A stretch of 64,000 nt of DNA from Bogoriella caseilytica (GTDB taxonomy: Bacteria > Actinomycetota > Actinomycetes > Actinomycetales > Actinomycetaceae): assembly GCF_003752405.1 (NCBI RefSeq), contig NZ_RKHK01000001.1, positions 992,001 through 1,056,000 on the forward strand, written 5' to 3'. Below are positions 44,283 through 53,403 of the stretch, piece after piece. Both the position numbers and the translations under genes were made by a program. Each line of letters opens with the position of its first letter. Position 1 is the first letter of the stretch. A model generated the notes under the pieces. It ran no database searches. It saw only the letters and a list, made by a program, of their open reading frames with translations, and was not told the DNA's origin.

Positions 44283-47155
44283 GGCTGACGCTGTGGCGCA
44301 AGCAGGCCACCTCCACGGCGGGTGCGTCCCTCCTGCTCGCCCTCGTCGTGCTGGTGACGGCAGGGGTGTTCACCGCCTGGCCGCGTTGGCAGGAATCCGT
44401 CGTGGTCGACGACCTCCGCTACCGGGTGGAGCAGGCGCCGATGACGTGGCGCTCCCTGACCACTGAGCATCACGGCGGGCCCCTGACCCACCAGGAAGAG
44501 CAGGATTTCCTGGAGGGTCTCGTCGGCGTCCACGAGAACGAGAACGCGGTCGTACCGGCCCTGCTGAGTGAGGCAGTAACTGCAGTGCGCTGGATGGCCG
44601 TGCCGCCGACCCCACCGCCCTACCAGCTGCCGGAGAGGCACCCCCTCCATGCCGCGCAGACCGCGGCGGTGGCGGTGGTGGACATCGGCATCGAGCAGGA
44701 CATCCGACTCATGGACGGCGATGTTCCCGGCGCCGCACCGCTTCTGCAGTGGTACGAGCAGATCGAAGAGGAGCGGCGCCGACTCGAGGACACCGCTCCG
44801 GACCCGTTCACAGATCTCGAGGGCTACCAGGAGCATCTCGAGGAGATCGCCGACCCGGAGGCCTTTCGCGCGTGGAGCGAGGAGGTGGGCTACCACGCCG
44901 AGATCATGATCTCCGCGGAGACGGCCGAGGTCCTCGAGCTAGACGCGGGTGACATCCACGAGGTACCCACCACCGGCGGCTTCCCACTCGGATCGGTGCG
45001 CGTCACCGATCAGCCGCTACTGCTGCGGATCTCCGGCGTCTTCGAACCGCTCGACCCCGATGGACCCACATGGCAGCATCAGCCCCGACTGGCTAGCCCC
45101 CACCTCCACGACGATCCCGACATGGGGCTGCAGCTCGAGTGGTGGGGGGTCACCGAAGCGGAGACCGCCTTCTGGATCGAGTCCATGCTGACCCGTCCGG
45201 GCGACGGCATCATTCCGCTGCGATTCACCACCTCGGTCTGGATCCCCCTGGACGTCGACGTGGATTCCCTGGCCGAGGCAGCGGAACTCTCCACCGCCAT
45301 CCGCGAGTTCACCCTGGCGACCCACCGCCTGGACCTGGGGGAGGACGCTTCCCCTCACGACGTTCCCTTCGAGCTGGATTTCGAGAGCCGGCTCGATGGC
45401 GTGCTGAGCGAGACGCTGGCCATCGGGCCCAGCCTGGGCGCGGTGCTCGCGATGATCTCTGCCGGTCCACTCGGCGTCGCGATCGCGGTGCTCGCGCTCG
45501 GTTGCCGCATGGCCGTCACCCGGCGCGAGCGAAGCCTGGCCTTGAGCTCCGCACGTGGCGCCTCCCCCGGGCAGCTGCGTGTCCGCCTGGCACTCGAAGG
45601 CCTGGTGATCGCACTGCCCGCTGCGGCAGCCGGCGCAGCTCTGGCCACAGCGGCCCTCCCCGGAGCCGTCATGAGCGGCCACTACCTGGGCGCGGCAGCC
45701 GTTGCCCTCGCCCCCGCGCTCTTTCTCGGAACGGCCTCGTTGCCCTCGCTGCGCGAGCGCCGTGCGGACCTGGGCCGCGGCTGGGGCGGTGTGGCCCGGC
45801 GATGGGGTGAGGTCATGGTCCTGGCGCTCGCCGCGGCCGCCGTCTACCTGGTGATCTCCCGAGGCGTGGACGGCGCAGGGGCCACCGATGGCACCGACCC
45901 GGTCGCTGCGGCCAGTCCGCTCCTGGTGGCGCTGGCAGTCTGCGTGGTCCTCCTGCGCCTGGCGCCCCTGCCTCTGCTGGCCCTGCACCGCCTGCAGGCC
46001 CGAGGCCGCTCGCTCCCGGGCTTCCTCGGCTCCGGCCGCGCCGTGCGCACCGGTCGTGACTTCTTCGTGCCGGTGCTGGCCATCGTGATCGGCGTCGCCA
46101 TCACCGTGCTGTCCACCGTGATGACTTCCACGCTGCGGGCCGGTGTGAGCACGGGCGCGGAGGACGCCGTCGGTGCCGACATCCGGGTGCAGACCCACCG
46201 GCTCGACTCCGATCACCACGAGGCGCTGCTGGGTGTGGATGGCGTGGACCAGGTGGTCTTCGTGTCTCATGCCTCCCGCGAGCGCACCGCCGACGGCGAG
46301 CTGTTGCCCGTCTTCTATGCCGACACTGCGATCCTCACCGAGGTGCAGTCCGCCTTCGCCAGCGCCGAGGACCTCGCCGAACTGAACCAGAGCGTCGACG
46401 GTCGAGTCCCAGCGGTCGCCGCCGCTGGCGAAGGCCTGAGCGGCGAGCTCGAGATGAATGTGGGAGCGGGGCTGCCGGTGACCGTGACCAGCACTGTGTC
46501 TGCCTTGCCCGGTATCGCCGACTCCGGGAGGTGGATTCTCATCGATCGCGAGACCGCCGAGCACGTCGCCGGAGAGCCAGTGCCCGTGCCGGGCATCGCG
46601 TTGATCTCCGTGGTGGACGGCGCCGACACCGAGGCGGTGGCCGAGCAGGTGGAGTCCATCGTCGGCAGTGGCCAGGTACTGCATCAGGAAGGCCAGAGGG
46701 CCAGCTTCCTGGAGTCGCCCTCGGGTGCGGCCATGCTCGTCGGTTTCGGCATCGCGGTGGCCGTCTGTGCCGCGCTGACCGTGCTCGCCTTGGTGCTCAC
46801 GCTCGCCCTCTCCGCCCCGGGGCGTTCCCAAACCATGTCGCTGGTGCGCGTGCTGGGCGGACACCCCCGCCTCGGCGGCCCGATCGTGCTGTGGGAGGTC
46901 ATGCCCATGGTGGTGATGGCGCTACTGACCGGAACCCTGCTGGGGCTGGGCCTGCCCCACCTGGTAGCCAGCGGCGTGGACCTCCGGCCCTTCACCGGCA
47001 CGACCGCGCAACCCGACCTGGTGTACGACTGGCCCATGGTGGCCTCCGCTGCCGGCGGGGCCATCCTCGTGATCCTGCTGTGTGTGGCCCTTGGGGCCAC
47101 CCTGGCGCGACGTACCGCGCCGGCCACCACCCTGCGCATGGGAGAAGCACGATGA
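44279..47155 (+). CDS. FtsX-like ABC transporter permease (second of pair)
   Basis: 958 residues, ATG 44279 overlapping the previous stop, preceded by GGAGGAGG. Same plan as its neighbour: first helix ASLLLALVVLVTAGVFTAW, a large extracytoplasmic domain with a long acidic helical stretch (about 150-210), a central hydrophobic block with the FtsX motif LALSSARGASPGQLRVRLAL, a second outer domain, and C-terminal helices with SLVRVLGGHPRLGG. The two permeases probably form a heterodimer. Confidence 0.85.
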   Translation: MRLTLWRKQATSTAGASLLLALVVLVTAGVFTAWPRWQESVVVDDLRYRVEQAPMTWRSLTTEHHGGPLTHQEEQDFLEGLVGVHENENAVVPALLSEAVTAVRWMAVPPTPPPYQLPERHPLHAAQTAAVAVVDIGIEQDIRLMDGDVPGAAPLLQWYEQIEEERRRLEDTAPDPFTDLEGYQEHLEEIADPEAFRAWSEEVGYHAEIMISAETAEVLELDAGDIHEVPTTGGFPLGSVRVTDQPLLLRISGVFEPLDPDGPTWQHQPRLASPHLHDDPDMGLQLEWWGVTEAETAFWIESMLTRPGDGIIPLRFTTSVWIPLDVDVDSLAEAAELSTAIREFTLATHRLDLGEDASPHDVPFELDFESRLDGVLSETLAIGPSLGAVLAMISAGPLGVAIAVLALGCRMAVTRRERSLALSSARGASPGQLRVRLALEGLVIALPAAAAGAALATAALPGAVMSGHYLGAAAVALAPALFLGTASLPSLRERRADLGRGWGGVARRWGEVMVLALAAAAVYLVISRGVDGAGATDGTDPVAAASPLLVALAVCVVLLRLAPLPLLALHRLQARGRSLPGFLGSGRAVRTGRDFFVPVLAIVIGVAITVLSTVMTSTLRAGVSTGAEDAVGADIRVQTHRLDSDHHEALLGVDGVDQVVFVSHASRERTADGELLPVFYADTAILTEVQSAFASAEDLAELNQSVDGRVPAVAAAGEGLSGELEMNVGAGLPVTVTSTVSALPGIADSGRWILIDRETAEHVAGEPVPVPGIALISVVDGADTEAVAEQVESIVGSGQVLHQEGQRASFLESPSGAAMLVGFGIAVAVCAALTVLALVLTLALSAPGRSQTMSLVRVLGGHPRLGGPIVLWEVMPMVVMALLTGTLLGLGLPHLVASGVDLRPFTGTTAQPDLVYDWPMVASAAGGAILVILLCVALGATLARRTAPATTLRMGEAR

Positions 47156-48117
47156 CCGCACCACACACCACGGGCTCCGCGAGGGGGCGCGCCGGGGGCA
47201 TCCACTGCGAGGAACTGGTGCGGATCTTCTCGACCGAGGGCATCGAGGTCCAAGCACTGCAGGGCCTGAACCTGCACGTGGAACCCGGCGAACTGGTGGC
47301 CGTCGTGGGCGCCTCCGGCTCGGGGAAATCCACACTGCTGTCCATCCTCTCCGGGCTGGACACCCCGTCGGCCGGCCGGGCATCCGTGGCCGGAGCCGAC
47401 CTGCTGACCATGTCCCGCCGCCGGCGCGTGGCCTACCGGCGACACGACATCGGCTTCATCTGGCAGCAGACCTCGCGCAATCTCCTGGGCTACCTGACCG
47501 CCGCCGAGAACGTGCATCTGCCGCTGACGCTGGCCCGCCATCGCCGAGGCGCAGCCGCACGCGAGCACGTGGACGGCTTGCTGGACCTGCTCGGGGTCGC
47601 CCACTGCCGCGACCGCCGTCCACAGGAGATGTCCGGCGGTGAGCAGCAGCGCGTGGCCATCGCCGTCGCCTTGGCGAACGATCCGCAAGTGCTGCTGGCT
47701 GACGAACCCACCGGTGAGCTGGACGAGGCGACCTCGGCGGACGTGCTGGAGACCCTGCGCTCGGTGAACAGGGAACTCGGGGTCACCGTGCTGATCGTCA
47801 CACACGATCCCACGGTCTCCGAGCATGTGAGCCGCACCGTGCAGATCCGCGATGGCCGGACCTCCACGGAGGTGGTGCGCCGCCGCGAAACGGATGCCGA
47901 GGGGCGCGAGAGCGACGTGGCCGAGGAGTACGCCGTCCTCGACCGAGTCGGGCGACTGCAGCTCCCGGAGGATTACGTCCAGGCCCTCGACCTGCGCGAA
48001 CGCGTGCGGCTCACCATGGAAGCGGACCATGCCGGGGTCTGGGCAGACGAGACACAGCGAGCAGGGCCGCACCGCTCCGATGCGGCCGGCACACGCCCGG
48101 ACGGGGAGAACCGATGA
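47152..48117 (+). CDS. ABC transporter ATPase of the FtsX system (first)
   Basis: 321 residues from ATG 47152, overlapping the second permease stop. A MacB/LolD-type ATPase: Walker A GASGSGKST near residue 53, signature MSGGEQQRVAIA, Walker [13 protein letters not shown]. It has a C-terminal extension of about 95 residues beyond the ATPase core, rich in charged residues and ending in a disordered tail. The frame is open further upstream but only inside the permease gene. Confidence 0.9.
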   Translation: MTAPHTTGSARGRAGGIHCEELVRIFSTEGIEVQALQGLNLHVEPGELVAVVGASGSGKSTLLSILSGLDTPSAGRASVAGADLLTMSRRRRVAYRRHDIGFIWQQTSRNLLGYLTAAENVHLPLTLARHRRGAAAREHVDGLLDLLGVAHCRDRRPQEMSGGEQQRVAIAVALANDPQVLLADEPTGELDEATSADVLETLRSVNRELGVTVLIVTHDPTVSEHVSRTVQIRDGRTSTEVVRRRETDAEGRESDVAEEYAVLDRVGRLQLPEDYVQALDLRERVRLTMEADHAGVWADETQRAGPHRSDAAGTRPDGENR

Positions 48118-48983
48118 GGACCACACCGCGTGACGCCGCTCCGGCCACAGGGCATCCCGTGTTGCGAGCCGCCGGGCTGAGCCGCGTCTTCACCGGCCGG
48201 GCCGGAGAGGTCACGGCGCTCTCCGAGGCGAGCCTGACCGTCGCGGCCGGAGAGCTCGTCGTGGTTCGCGGCCCGTCCGGTGCGGGCAAGACCACCTTGC
48301 TCAATCTCCTCGGCGGACTGGACCGGCCCACCGCCGGCACGGTGCACGTGGGCGAGCGGGAGCTCACCGCCCTGCGCGAGGACAAGGTGCTCGAGCTCCG
48401 GCGCACCGAGCTGAGCTACATCTTCCAGTCCTTCGGCCTGGTGCCGGTACTCTCCGCCGCCGAGAACGTCGAGGTGCCCCTCCGGCTGCTGCGCACCGAT
48501 CCGGCCGAACGTGAACGGCGAGTCGCACACGCCCTGGGACTCGTGGGGCTGGAGGGGCACGCCCGCCAGCGCCCCTATGAACTCTCCGGCGGCCAGCAAC
48601 AGCGCGTGGGCATCGCCCGGGCACTCGTGACCGAGCCCTCGCTCCTGCTGGCCGATGAGCCCACCGGTCAGCTCGACTCGGCCACCGCAGCGAGGATCAT
48701 GGACCTGCTCGGCGAGCTGATCCACCAACGCGGCCTCGCCGCGGTGGTCTCCACGCACGACCCGCTCATGGTCGCCCGCGCCGACCGGGTGCTGGAGATC
48801 CACGACGGGCACCTCAGCGAACCTGCGGCGCGGGGGCACGCTCCAGACCCGCTCCAGGCCGCAGCCCGGCCCGTGGCCCCAGTCACGACTGAAGACACGG
48901 CCCCTGCCTCAGCCCCGGCGGAGGAACCTCAGCCGGAACCGCTCACCCGGGCGGAGCTGCGGCGCCGCCGGCAACGCCCGTAG
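48114..48983 (+). CDS. ABC transporter ATPase of the FtsX system (second)
   Basis: 289 residues, ATG overlapping the previous stop. Walker [10 protein letters not shown] near residue 55, signature [12 protein letters not shown], Walker [12 protein letters not shown]. The C-terminal 50 residues are Ala/Pro/Glu-rich. Two different ATPases with two different permeases suggest an asymmetric complex. Confidence 0.9.
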   Translation: MRTTPRDAAPATGHPVLRAAGLSRVFTGRAGEVTALSEASLTVAAGELVVVRGPSGAGKTTLLNLLGGLDRPTAGTVHVGERELTALREDKVLELRRTELSYIFQSFGLVPVLSAAENVEVPLRLLRTDPAERERRVAHALGLVGLEGHARQRPYELSGGQQQRVGIARALVTEPSLLLADEPTGQLDSATAARIMDLLGELIHQRGLAAVVSTHDPLMVARADRVLEIHDGHLSEPAARGHAPDPLQAAARPVAPVTTEDTAPASAPAEEPQPEPLTRAELRRRRQRP

Positions 48984-49183
48984 CGAACAGCTCTTGCCCG
49001 AAGTGCCACCGATGCCGCACGATATGGCTTCACGACGCCGCGTATGCGGGCAGAAACGTCGGGCGGGCCACACAGGCCCGGAGTCAGTCACCACGGAAAG
49101 GCCATGGACGAGGACGGTCATAGGGCTCAGCCCGCTCCGCAGCAGCTCGTAGCATCTGCCGACGACGACCCCAGCAGTAGTTG

Positions 49184-49209
49184 GGCGCGCCTCCCCCTCG
49201 AGGCGCGCC
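49184..49209. repeat. Inverted repeat upstream of the CNNM gene pair
   Basis: GGCGCGCCTC and GAGGCGCGCC form a perfect 10-base stem with a 6-base loop, 50 bases before the start at 49259. It could terminate the FtsX operon or act in the leader of the next genes. The surrounding 275 bases hold no supportable gene. Confidence 0.45.
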
Positions 49210-49258
49210 GCCCCGGCCAGCGTGACGCTGGCGGACCAGCTCCAGGAAGTGCTGCGGC

Positions 49259-50734
49259 ATGACCTGGTTGCTGTCCCTGCTTCTCGGCACCGTCGTGATC
49301 CTGTCGGTCATCGCGGCCAACGGGTACTTCGTGGCCCAGGAGTTCGCCTACATGGCGGTCGACCGGTCCCGGCTCGCCGCCCGCGCCGAAACCGGCGACA
49401 AGGCCGCGCAACGCGCCCTGCGCATCACCTCACGCACCTCCTTCATGTTGTCGGGCGCCCAGCTCGGCATCACCGTCACCGGCCTACTCGTGGGCTATGT
49501 GGCCGAACCACTGGTGGGCAATGCTCTCGGCGACGCGCTCGGTGGAGTCGGCGTGCCCCAAGCCATTGGCGTGGCCGTGGGCACCGTCCTGGCCCTGGCG
49601 GTCTCCACCATCGTGCAGATGCTCTTCGGTGAGCTGGTGCCGAAGAACCTCGCCCTGGCGCGCCCCGAGGGCGTCGCGCTCTGGCTCTCCCGCACCACCG
49701 GCTGGTACCTGATCATCTTCGGATGGCTCATCTGGATCTTCGACACCTCCGCGAACGCCCTGTTGCGACTGCTGCGCATCGAGCCGGTCCACGACGTCGA
49801 GCACTCGGCCACCGCACGCGACCTGGAACGGATCGTGGAGGACTCGCGCGCCACGGGTGACCTGCCGGCCGACCTGTCGGTGCTGCTGGACCGCATTCTC
49901 GACTTCCCCGATCAGGACGCCGAGCACGCCATGATCCCGCGCGCCCAGGTCGACGTCGTGCATGCGAGCGACACCCTGGGCGAGGTCCGCAAGCTCATGG
50001 CCACCAGCCACTCACGCTTCCCGGTGGTGGACGAGGACAACGACGTCGTCGGCGTGGTGCATCTGACGGACTTCCTCGCCGGGGAGATCGACGATGACGC
50101 ACCGGTCACCGACCTCGCGCGGGAACCGCTGCTCGTGCCGACCACCATGGCGCTGCCCGACGCGCTCACCGAGCTGACCACTTCGCTGAACCAGATGGCC
50201 ATCGTGCTCGATGAGTACGGCGGCTTCACCGGCGTGCTGACCGTGGAAGACGTGGCGGAGGAGATCGTCGGTGAGATCACCGACGAGCATGACGAGCCCG
50301 CCGAACCTCCCGCCACGCTGGAGGAGGACGGCAGCTGGCTGATCGATGGCGACGTCCATGTGGACGAGGTGGAGCGCACGCTCGGTCACGACCTGCCCGA
50401 GGGCGACTACGAGACGATCGCCGGGCTGGCCATCGCCGCGCACGGCGCGCTACCCGAAGCCGGCGACTCGATGGTGGTGGAGCTCGAGCCGAAGCCGGCG
50501 GAGCTCGCCGAGGCCGAGCCTCCTCCGATACGCCACCTGCACCTGGAGGTCATCGAGGTGGAGCGGCATGTGCCGGGCCGCTTGCGGATGTGGCTCGAGG
50601 TCTCCTCGGCGCCCTCGCCGCACAGCCCCGGATCGCCGGCAAGCGCCGCCTCCCCGGCGACCCCGCCGTCGCCGCGCAGTGCGGCCTCGGCGGCCTCGGC
50701 AGCCAGCGCCGATTCGGCGAGGTCGCCACGATGA
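49259..50734 (+). CDS. CNNM/CorC-type membrane protein (DUF21, CBS pair, CorC_HlyC)
   Basis: 491 residues. An N-terminal DUF21 transmembrane domain (about 1-190, beginning LLSLLLGTVVILSVIAANGYFVAQEF, split here as two stretches) has the small-residue motif SGAQLGITVTGLLVGY. A CBS pair (about 205-330) and a CorC_HlyC domain (about 345-435, GGFTGVLTVEDVAEEIVGE at its front) follow. The last 45 residues are a simple Ala/Ser/Pro tail. Family members export Mg2+ or Na+, or regulate Mg2+ balance. It overlaps the next gene by 4 bases. Confidence 0.9.
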   Translation: MTWLLSLLLGTVVILSVIAANGYFVAQEFAYMAVDRSRLAARAETGDKAAQRALRITSRTSFMLSGAQLGITVTGLLVGYVAEPLVGNALGDALGGVGVPQAIGVAVGTVLALAVSTIVQMLFGELVPKNLALARPEGVALWLSRTTGWYLIIFGWLIWIFDTSANALLRLLRIEPVHDVEHSATARDLERIVEDSRATGDLPADLSVLLDRILDFPDQDAEHAMIPRAQVDVVHASDTLGEVRKLMATSHSRFPVVDEDNDVVGVVHLTDFLAGEIDDDAPVTDLAREPLLVPTTMALPDALTELTTSLNQMAIVLDEYGGFTGVLTVEDVAEEIVGEITDEHDEPAEPPATLEEDGSWLIDGDVHVDEVERTLGHDLPEGDYETIAGLAIAAHGALPEAGDSMVVELEPKPAELAEAEPPPIRHLHLEVIEVERHVPGRLRMWLEVSSAPSPHSPGSPASAASPATPPSPRSAASAASAASADSARSPR

Positions 50735-51813
50735 ATCACCCCTGGGTCATCCTCACCGCCACCGTCGCGATCATCGTGCTGAGCGCCTTCTTCGTTGCCG
50801 TGGAGTTCGCCCTGCTGGCTGCGCGCCGCCACCGCCTGGAGGAGGACGCCGCGACCTCGCGGGCAGCACGTGCCGCGTTGCGTAGCTCCCAGGAGCTCAC
50901 GGTACTGCTCGCCGGTGCCCAGCTCGGCATCACCGCCTGCACCTTCGCCCTGGGTGCCGTCACCAAACCCGCGGTGCATCACTGGATCACCCCCCTCGCG
51001 CAGGATCTCGGGGCGCCGCTGTGGGTCGCCGACGCCATCGGCTTCGCCCTGGCACTGGTGGGCGTGACCTTCCTGCACCTGGTGATCGGCGAGATGATGC
51101 CGAAGTCCTGGGCGATCGCGCATCCCGAGGCCTCGGCCAAGATGCTCGCTCTGCCCATGCGCGGGTTCATGGCTCTGACCCGGCCGCTGCTCGTGGCCAT
51201 GAACGGCGCTGCCAACCGGCTGCTGCTCATGGTCGGCGTGGAGCCGGCCGAGCGGCGCGGCACGAGTCAGAACGCCGACGATCTGCGTCACCTCGTGGAG
51301 CATTCCACCGAGGCCGGCGCCCTCGATGTGGCCTACGCGGTGCAGCTGGCCGGAGCGCTGGATCTGCGCCGCCTGACCGTACGGGACCTCATCGCCGGGC
51401 ACGCTCCTCCGGCCGCCGTGACCCGCGATGCGACCGCCGAGCAAGTTCGCCGGGCGGCGCACATCTCGGGCCACCTGCGCATCCTCATCCGGCCGTCCCA
51501 TGCGGACGAGCCCACCGGAGTGGTCCACGTCCGCGACACGCTGCTGCTCGAGGATGACGCGCCGGTGCTGGAGGTGACGCAACCGATCTTCGAGCTCGCA
51601 CCCGACCTCCCGCTCCATGAGGCGCTCACCCGCATGCGCGAGGCCTCGAACCACCTGGCCGTGGTGCGCGCCGCGGACGGGCACACCCTGGGCGTGGTCA
51701 CCATGGCCGATGTGCTCGCTCGCATCCTGCCCGCAGCGCAATCCGCCAAGCCGGGTGCCATGGGGGTGACGGAACCGTCGGGAGCGCACCGGGCGAGCGG
51801 GCAGCGCGCCTGA
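50731..51813 (+). CDS. CNNM-type membrane protein (DUF21, CBS pair), paralogue lacking CorC_HlyC domain
   Basis: 360 residues from ATG 50731, overlapping the previous stop. DUF21 membrane domain with VEFALLAARRHRLEEDA, LLAGAQLGITACTFALG and LVIGEMMPKSWAIAHPE, then a CBS pair (about 215-335). No CorC_HlyC domain. The pairing of a long and a short CNNM protein in one operon is common in Actinobacteria and suggests a heterodimer. Confidence 0.9.
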   Translation: MNHPWVILTATVAIIVLSAFFVAVEFALLAARRHRLEEDAATSRAARAALRSSQELTVLLAGAQLGITACTFALGAVTKPAVHHWITPLAQDLGAPLWVADAIGFALALVGVTFLHLVIGEMMPKSWAIAHPEASAKMLALPMRGFMALTRPLLVAMNGAANRLLLMVGVEPAERRGTSQNADDLRHLVEHSTEAGALDVAYAVQLAGALDLRRLTVRDLIAGHAPPAAVTRDATAEQVRRAAHISGHLRILIRPSHADEPTGVVHVRDTLLLEDDAPVLEVTQPIFELAPDLPLHEALTRMREASNHLAVVRAADGHTLGVVTMADVLARILPAAQSAKPGAMGVTEPSGAHRASGQRA

Positions 51814-51843
51814 GCCGCACCCCGATGGGCTCAGCCGCGGAGC

Positions 51844-52518
51844 TCAGTTCCCCGCGCCCGAGCCACCGTATTGCTGCATCCAGCAGTGCATGGCCACAGC
51901 CGCTGCCGCACCGGCGTTGATCGACCGGCTCGATCCGTACTGGGTGATGTGCAGAACCTCCTGGCAGACCTCTTGGGCGGGCTCGCTCAGGCCCTCGGAC
52001 TCCTGGCCGAAGAGCAGCACGGCCCGGCGCGGTAGCGACCGGCCCTCGATCGGCTCCGAGCCGGGCAGGTTGTCGATACCGACGATGGGCAGGCCCTGTT
52101 CACCGGCCCAGCCCGCCAGTGCTGCGGCGTCGGTGTGGTGGCGGATATGCATGTAGCGATCGGTGACCATCGCGCCGCGGCGATTCCAGCGGCGCCGGCC
52201 CACCACGTGCACCGCGGCCAGGTTGAAGGCGTTGGCGGTGCGGACCACCGAGCCGATGTTCATGTCGTGCCGCAGATTCTCGATGGCCACGTGCAGGGCG
52301 TGCCGGCTGTGGTCCAGGTCCGCGCGGATCGCTTCGGTGCGCCAGTACCGGTAGCGGTCGACCACGTTGCGCCGGTCGCCCTCGGCGAGGAGCTCCGCGT
52401 CGTAGCGCTCGTCGCCGGGCCAGGCGGCCGGCCCGCCGGGCCACGGGCCCACGCCCACCTCGCGTTCCGGGCCCAGCCCGGCATCCATGGGGGCGGCGGA
52501 AGCCTGCTCGTCGCTCAT
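51844..52518 (-). CDS. TrmH/SpoU-family RNA 2'-O-methyltransferase
   Basis: 224 residues from ATG 52518, with AGGGAGA upstream; the frame extends to 52593 but that start lacks a ribosome binding site. SPOUT knot motifs in order: NIGSVVRTANAFN (motif 1), LLFGQESEGLS (motif 2), QYGSSRSINAGAAAAVAMH (motif 3). It methylates ribose 2'-OH of a tRNA or rRNA residue using S-adenosylmethionine. The exact nucleotide is not predictable. The N-terminal 45 residues are Gly/Pro-rich. Confidence 0.9.
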   Translation of the reverse strand: MSDEQASAAPMDAGLGPEREVGVGPWPGGPAAWPGDERYDAELLAEGDRRNVVDRYRYWRTEAIRADLDHSRHALHVAIENLRHDMNIGSVVRTANAFNLAAVHVVGRRRWNRRGAMVTDRYMHIRHHTDAAALAGWAGEQGLPIVGIDNLPGSEPIEGRSLPRRAVLLFGQESEGLSEPAQEVCQEVLHITQYGSSRSINAGAAAAVAMHCWMQQYGGSGAGN

Positions 52519-52596
52519 CCGGCGATTCTCCCTGATGCGCGCACGTGACGCGGAGTGCGCACCACCGCTGACACGGCGCGGATCGGTGAGCATCGA

Positions 52597-52608
52597 TAGG
52601 GTCGTGCC
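52597..52608 (+). promoter_or_regulatory. Probable leaderless -10 element of the SDR gene
   Basis: TAGGGT at 52597-52602 ends six bases before the ATG at 52609, with no ribosome binding site. Confidence 0.55.
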
Positions 52609-53379
52609 ATGGGAACCGCTCTGATCACCGGCGCCACCTCAGGCATCGGCCTGGAACTCGCCTGGCAGCTCGCTACCGCCGGGCACCGGATCGTGCTGGT
52701 GGCACGGGACGAGGAACGCCTGGAGACCACGGCGTCGCATTTGCATGCCGTGACCGGCTCGGAGGTGGAGGTGCTCGCGGCCGACCTCGCCCTGGTCAAG
52801 GGCCGCAAGGCCGTGATCGAGCGGATCGAGCAGGAGGAGCACCCCGTCGGCCTGCTCGTCAACAACGCCGGCTTCGGCCTCGGGCAACAGGTGGTCGGTG
52901 GATCCATGCGCCGCGAGGAGCAGGCCATCGACGTGATGATCCGCGCGGTGCTCATGCTGTCCAAGGCCGCAGCGGAGGCGATGGTCCCGCGCGGCCGCGG
53001 CGCCATCCTGAACGTCTCCTCGATCGCGGCGCAGACCGCGATGGGCTCCTACTCCGCGCACAAGTCGTGGGTGCGCAGCTTCTCCGAGGCGCTCGCCTCG
53101 GAGCTGGCCGGCAGCGGCGTGACAGTGACGGCGCTCTGCCCGGGCCTGGTGCGCACTGGCTTCCACGACGCCGCCGGCATCGACACCTCCGTGTGGCCGG
53201 CGGTGGGCTGGATCGACGTCGAGAAGGTGGCCGCCGAAGCCCTGCGCGCCGTGCGCCGCGGCCAGGTGCTGTGCACGCCGTCGCTGCGGTACAAGGCACT
53301 CACCGCCGCGCTGCGCGTGGCCCCGCGTGCCCTCGTGCGGGCGGTCGCCGGCGCCGAACGCTACGCACGATCGGTCTAG
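52609..53379 (+). CDS. Short-chain dehydrogenase/reductase
   Basis: 256 residues. Classical SDR: cofactor loop TGATSGIG near residue 6, NNAG at about 84-87, catalytic Ser in NVSSIAAQT, YSAHK with the Tyr and Lys in register, and CPGLVRTGFHD. Substrate unknown; the closest recollection is of the DltE-like general SDRs often next to pyrE in Micrococcales. The leaderless start and 24-base gap to pyrE, which has its own -10 box, suggest separate transcription. Confidence 0.88.
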   Translation: MGTALITGATSGIGLELAWQLATAGHRIVLVARDEERLETTASHLHAVTGSEVEVLAADLALVKGRKAVIERIEQEEHPVGLLVNNAGFGLGQQVVGGSMRREEQAIDVMIRAVLMLSKAAAEAMVPRGRGAILNVSSIAAQTAMGSYSAHKSWVRSFSEALASELAGSGVTVTALCPGLVRTGFHDAAGIDTSVWPAVGWIDVEKVAAEALRAVRRGQVLCTPSLRYKALTAALRVAPRALVRAVAGAERYARSV

Positions 53380-53390
53380 TGCGCGCCGCG

Positions 53391-53403
53391 TAGGCTTTGC
53401 GGC
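53391..53403 (+). promoter_or_regulatory. Probable leaderless -10 element of pyrE
   Basis: TAGGCT at 53391-53396 lies seven bases before the ATG at 53404. It is the same word seen in front of purD. Confidence 0.55.

Noticed and set aside
45017-46864. Long minus-strand frame within the second FtsX gene
   Set aside because: Antisense shadow. The plus strand has hydrophobic segments, a good ribosome binding site and operon overlaps.
48984-49258. Mg2+-sensing riboswitch before the CNNM genes
   Set aside because: I looked because the genes concern Mg2+, but only one 10-base hairpin is present and no M-box core is recognisable by eye.
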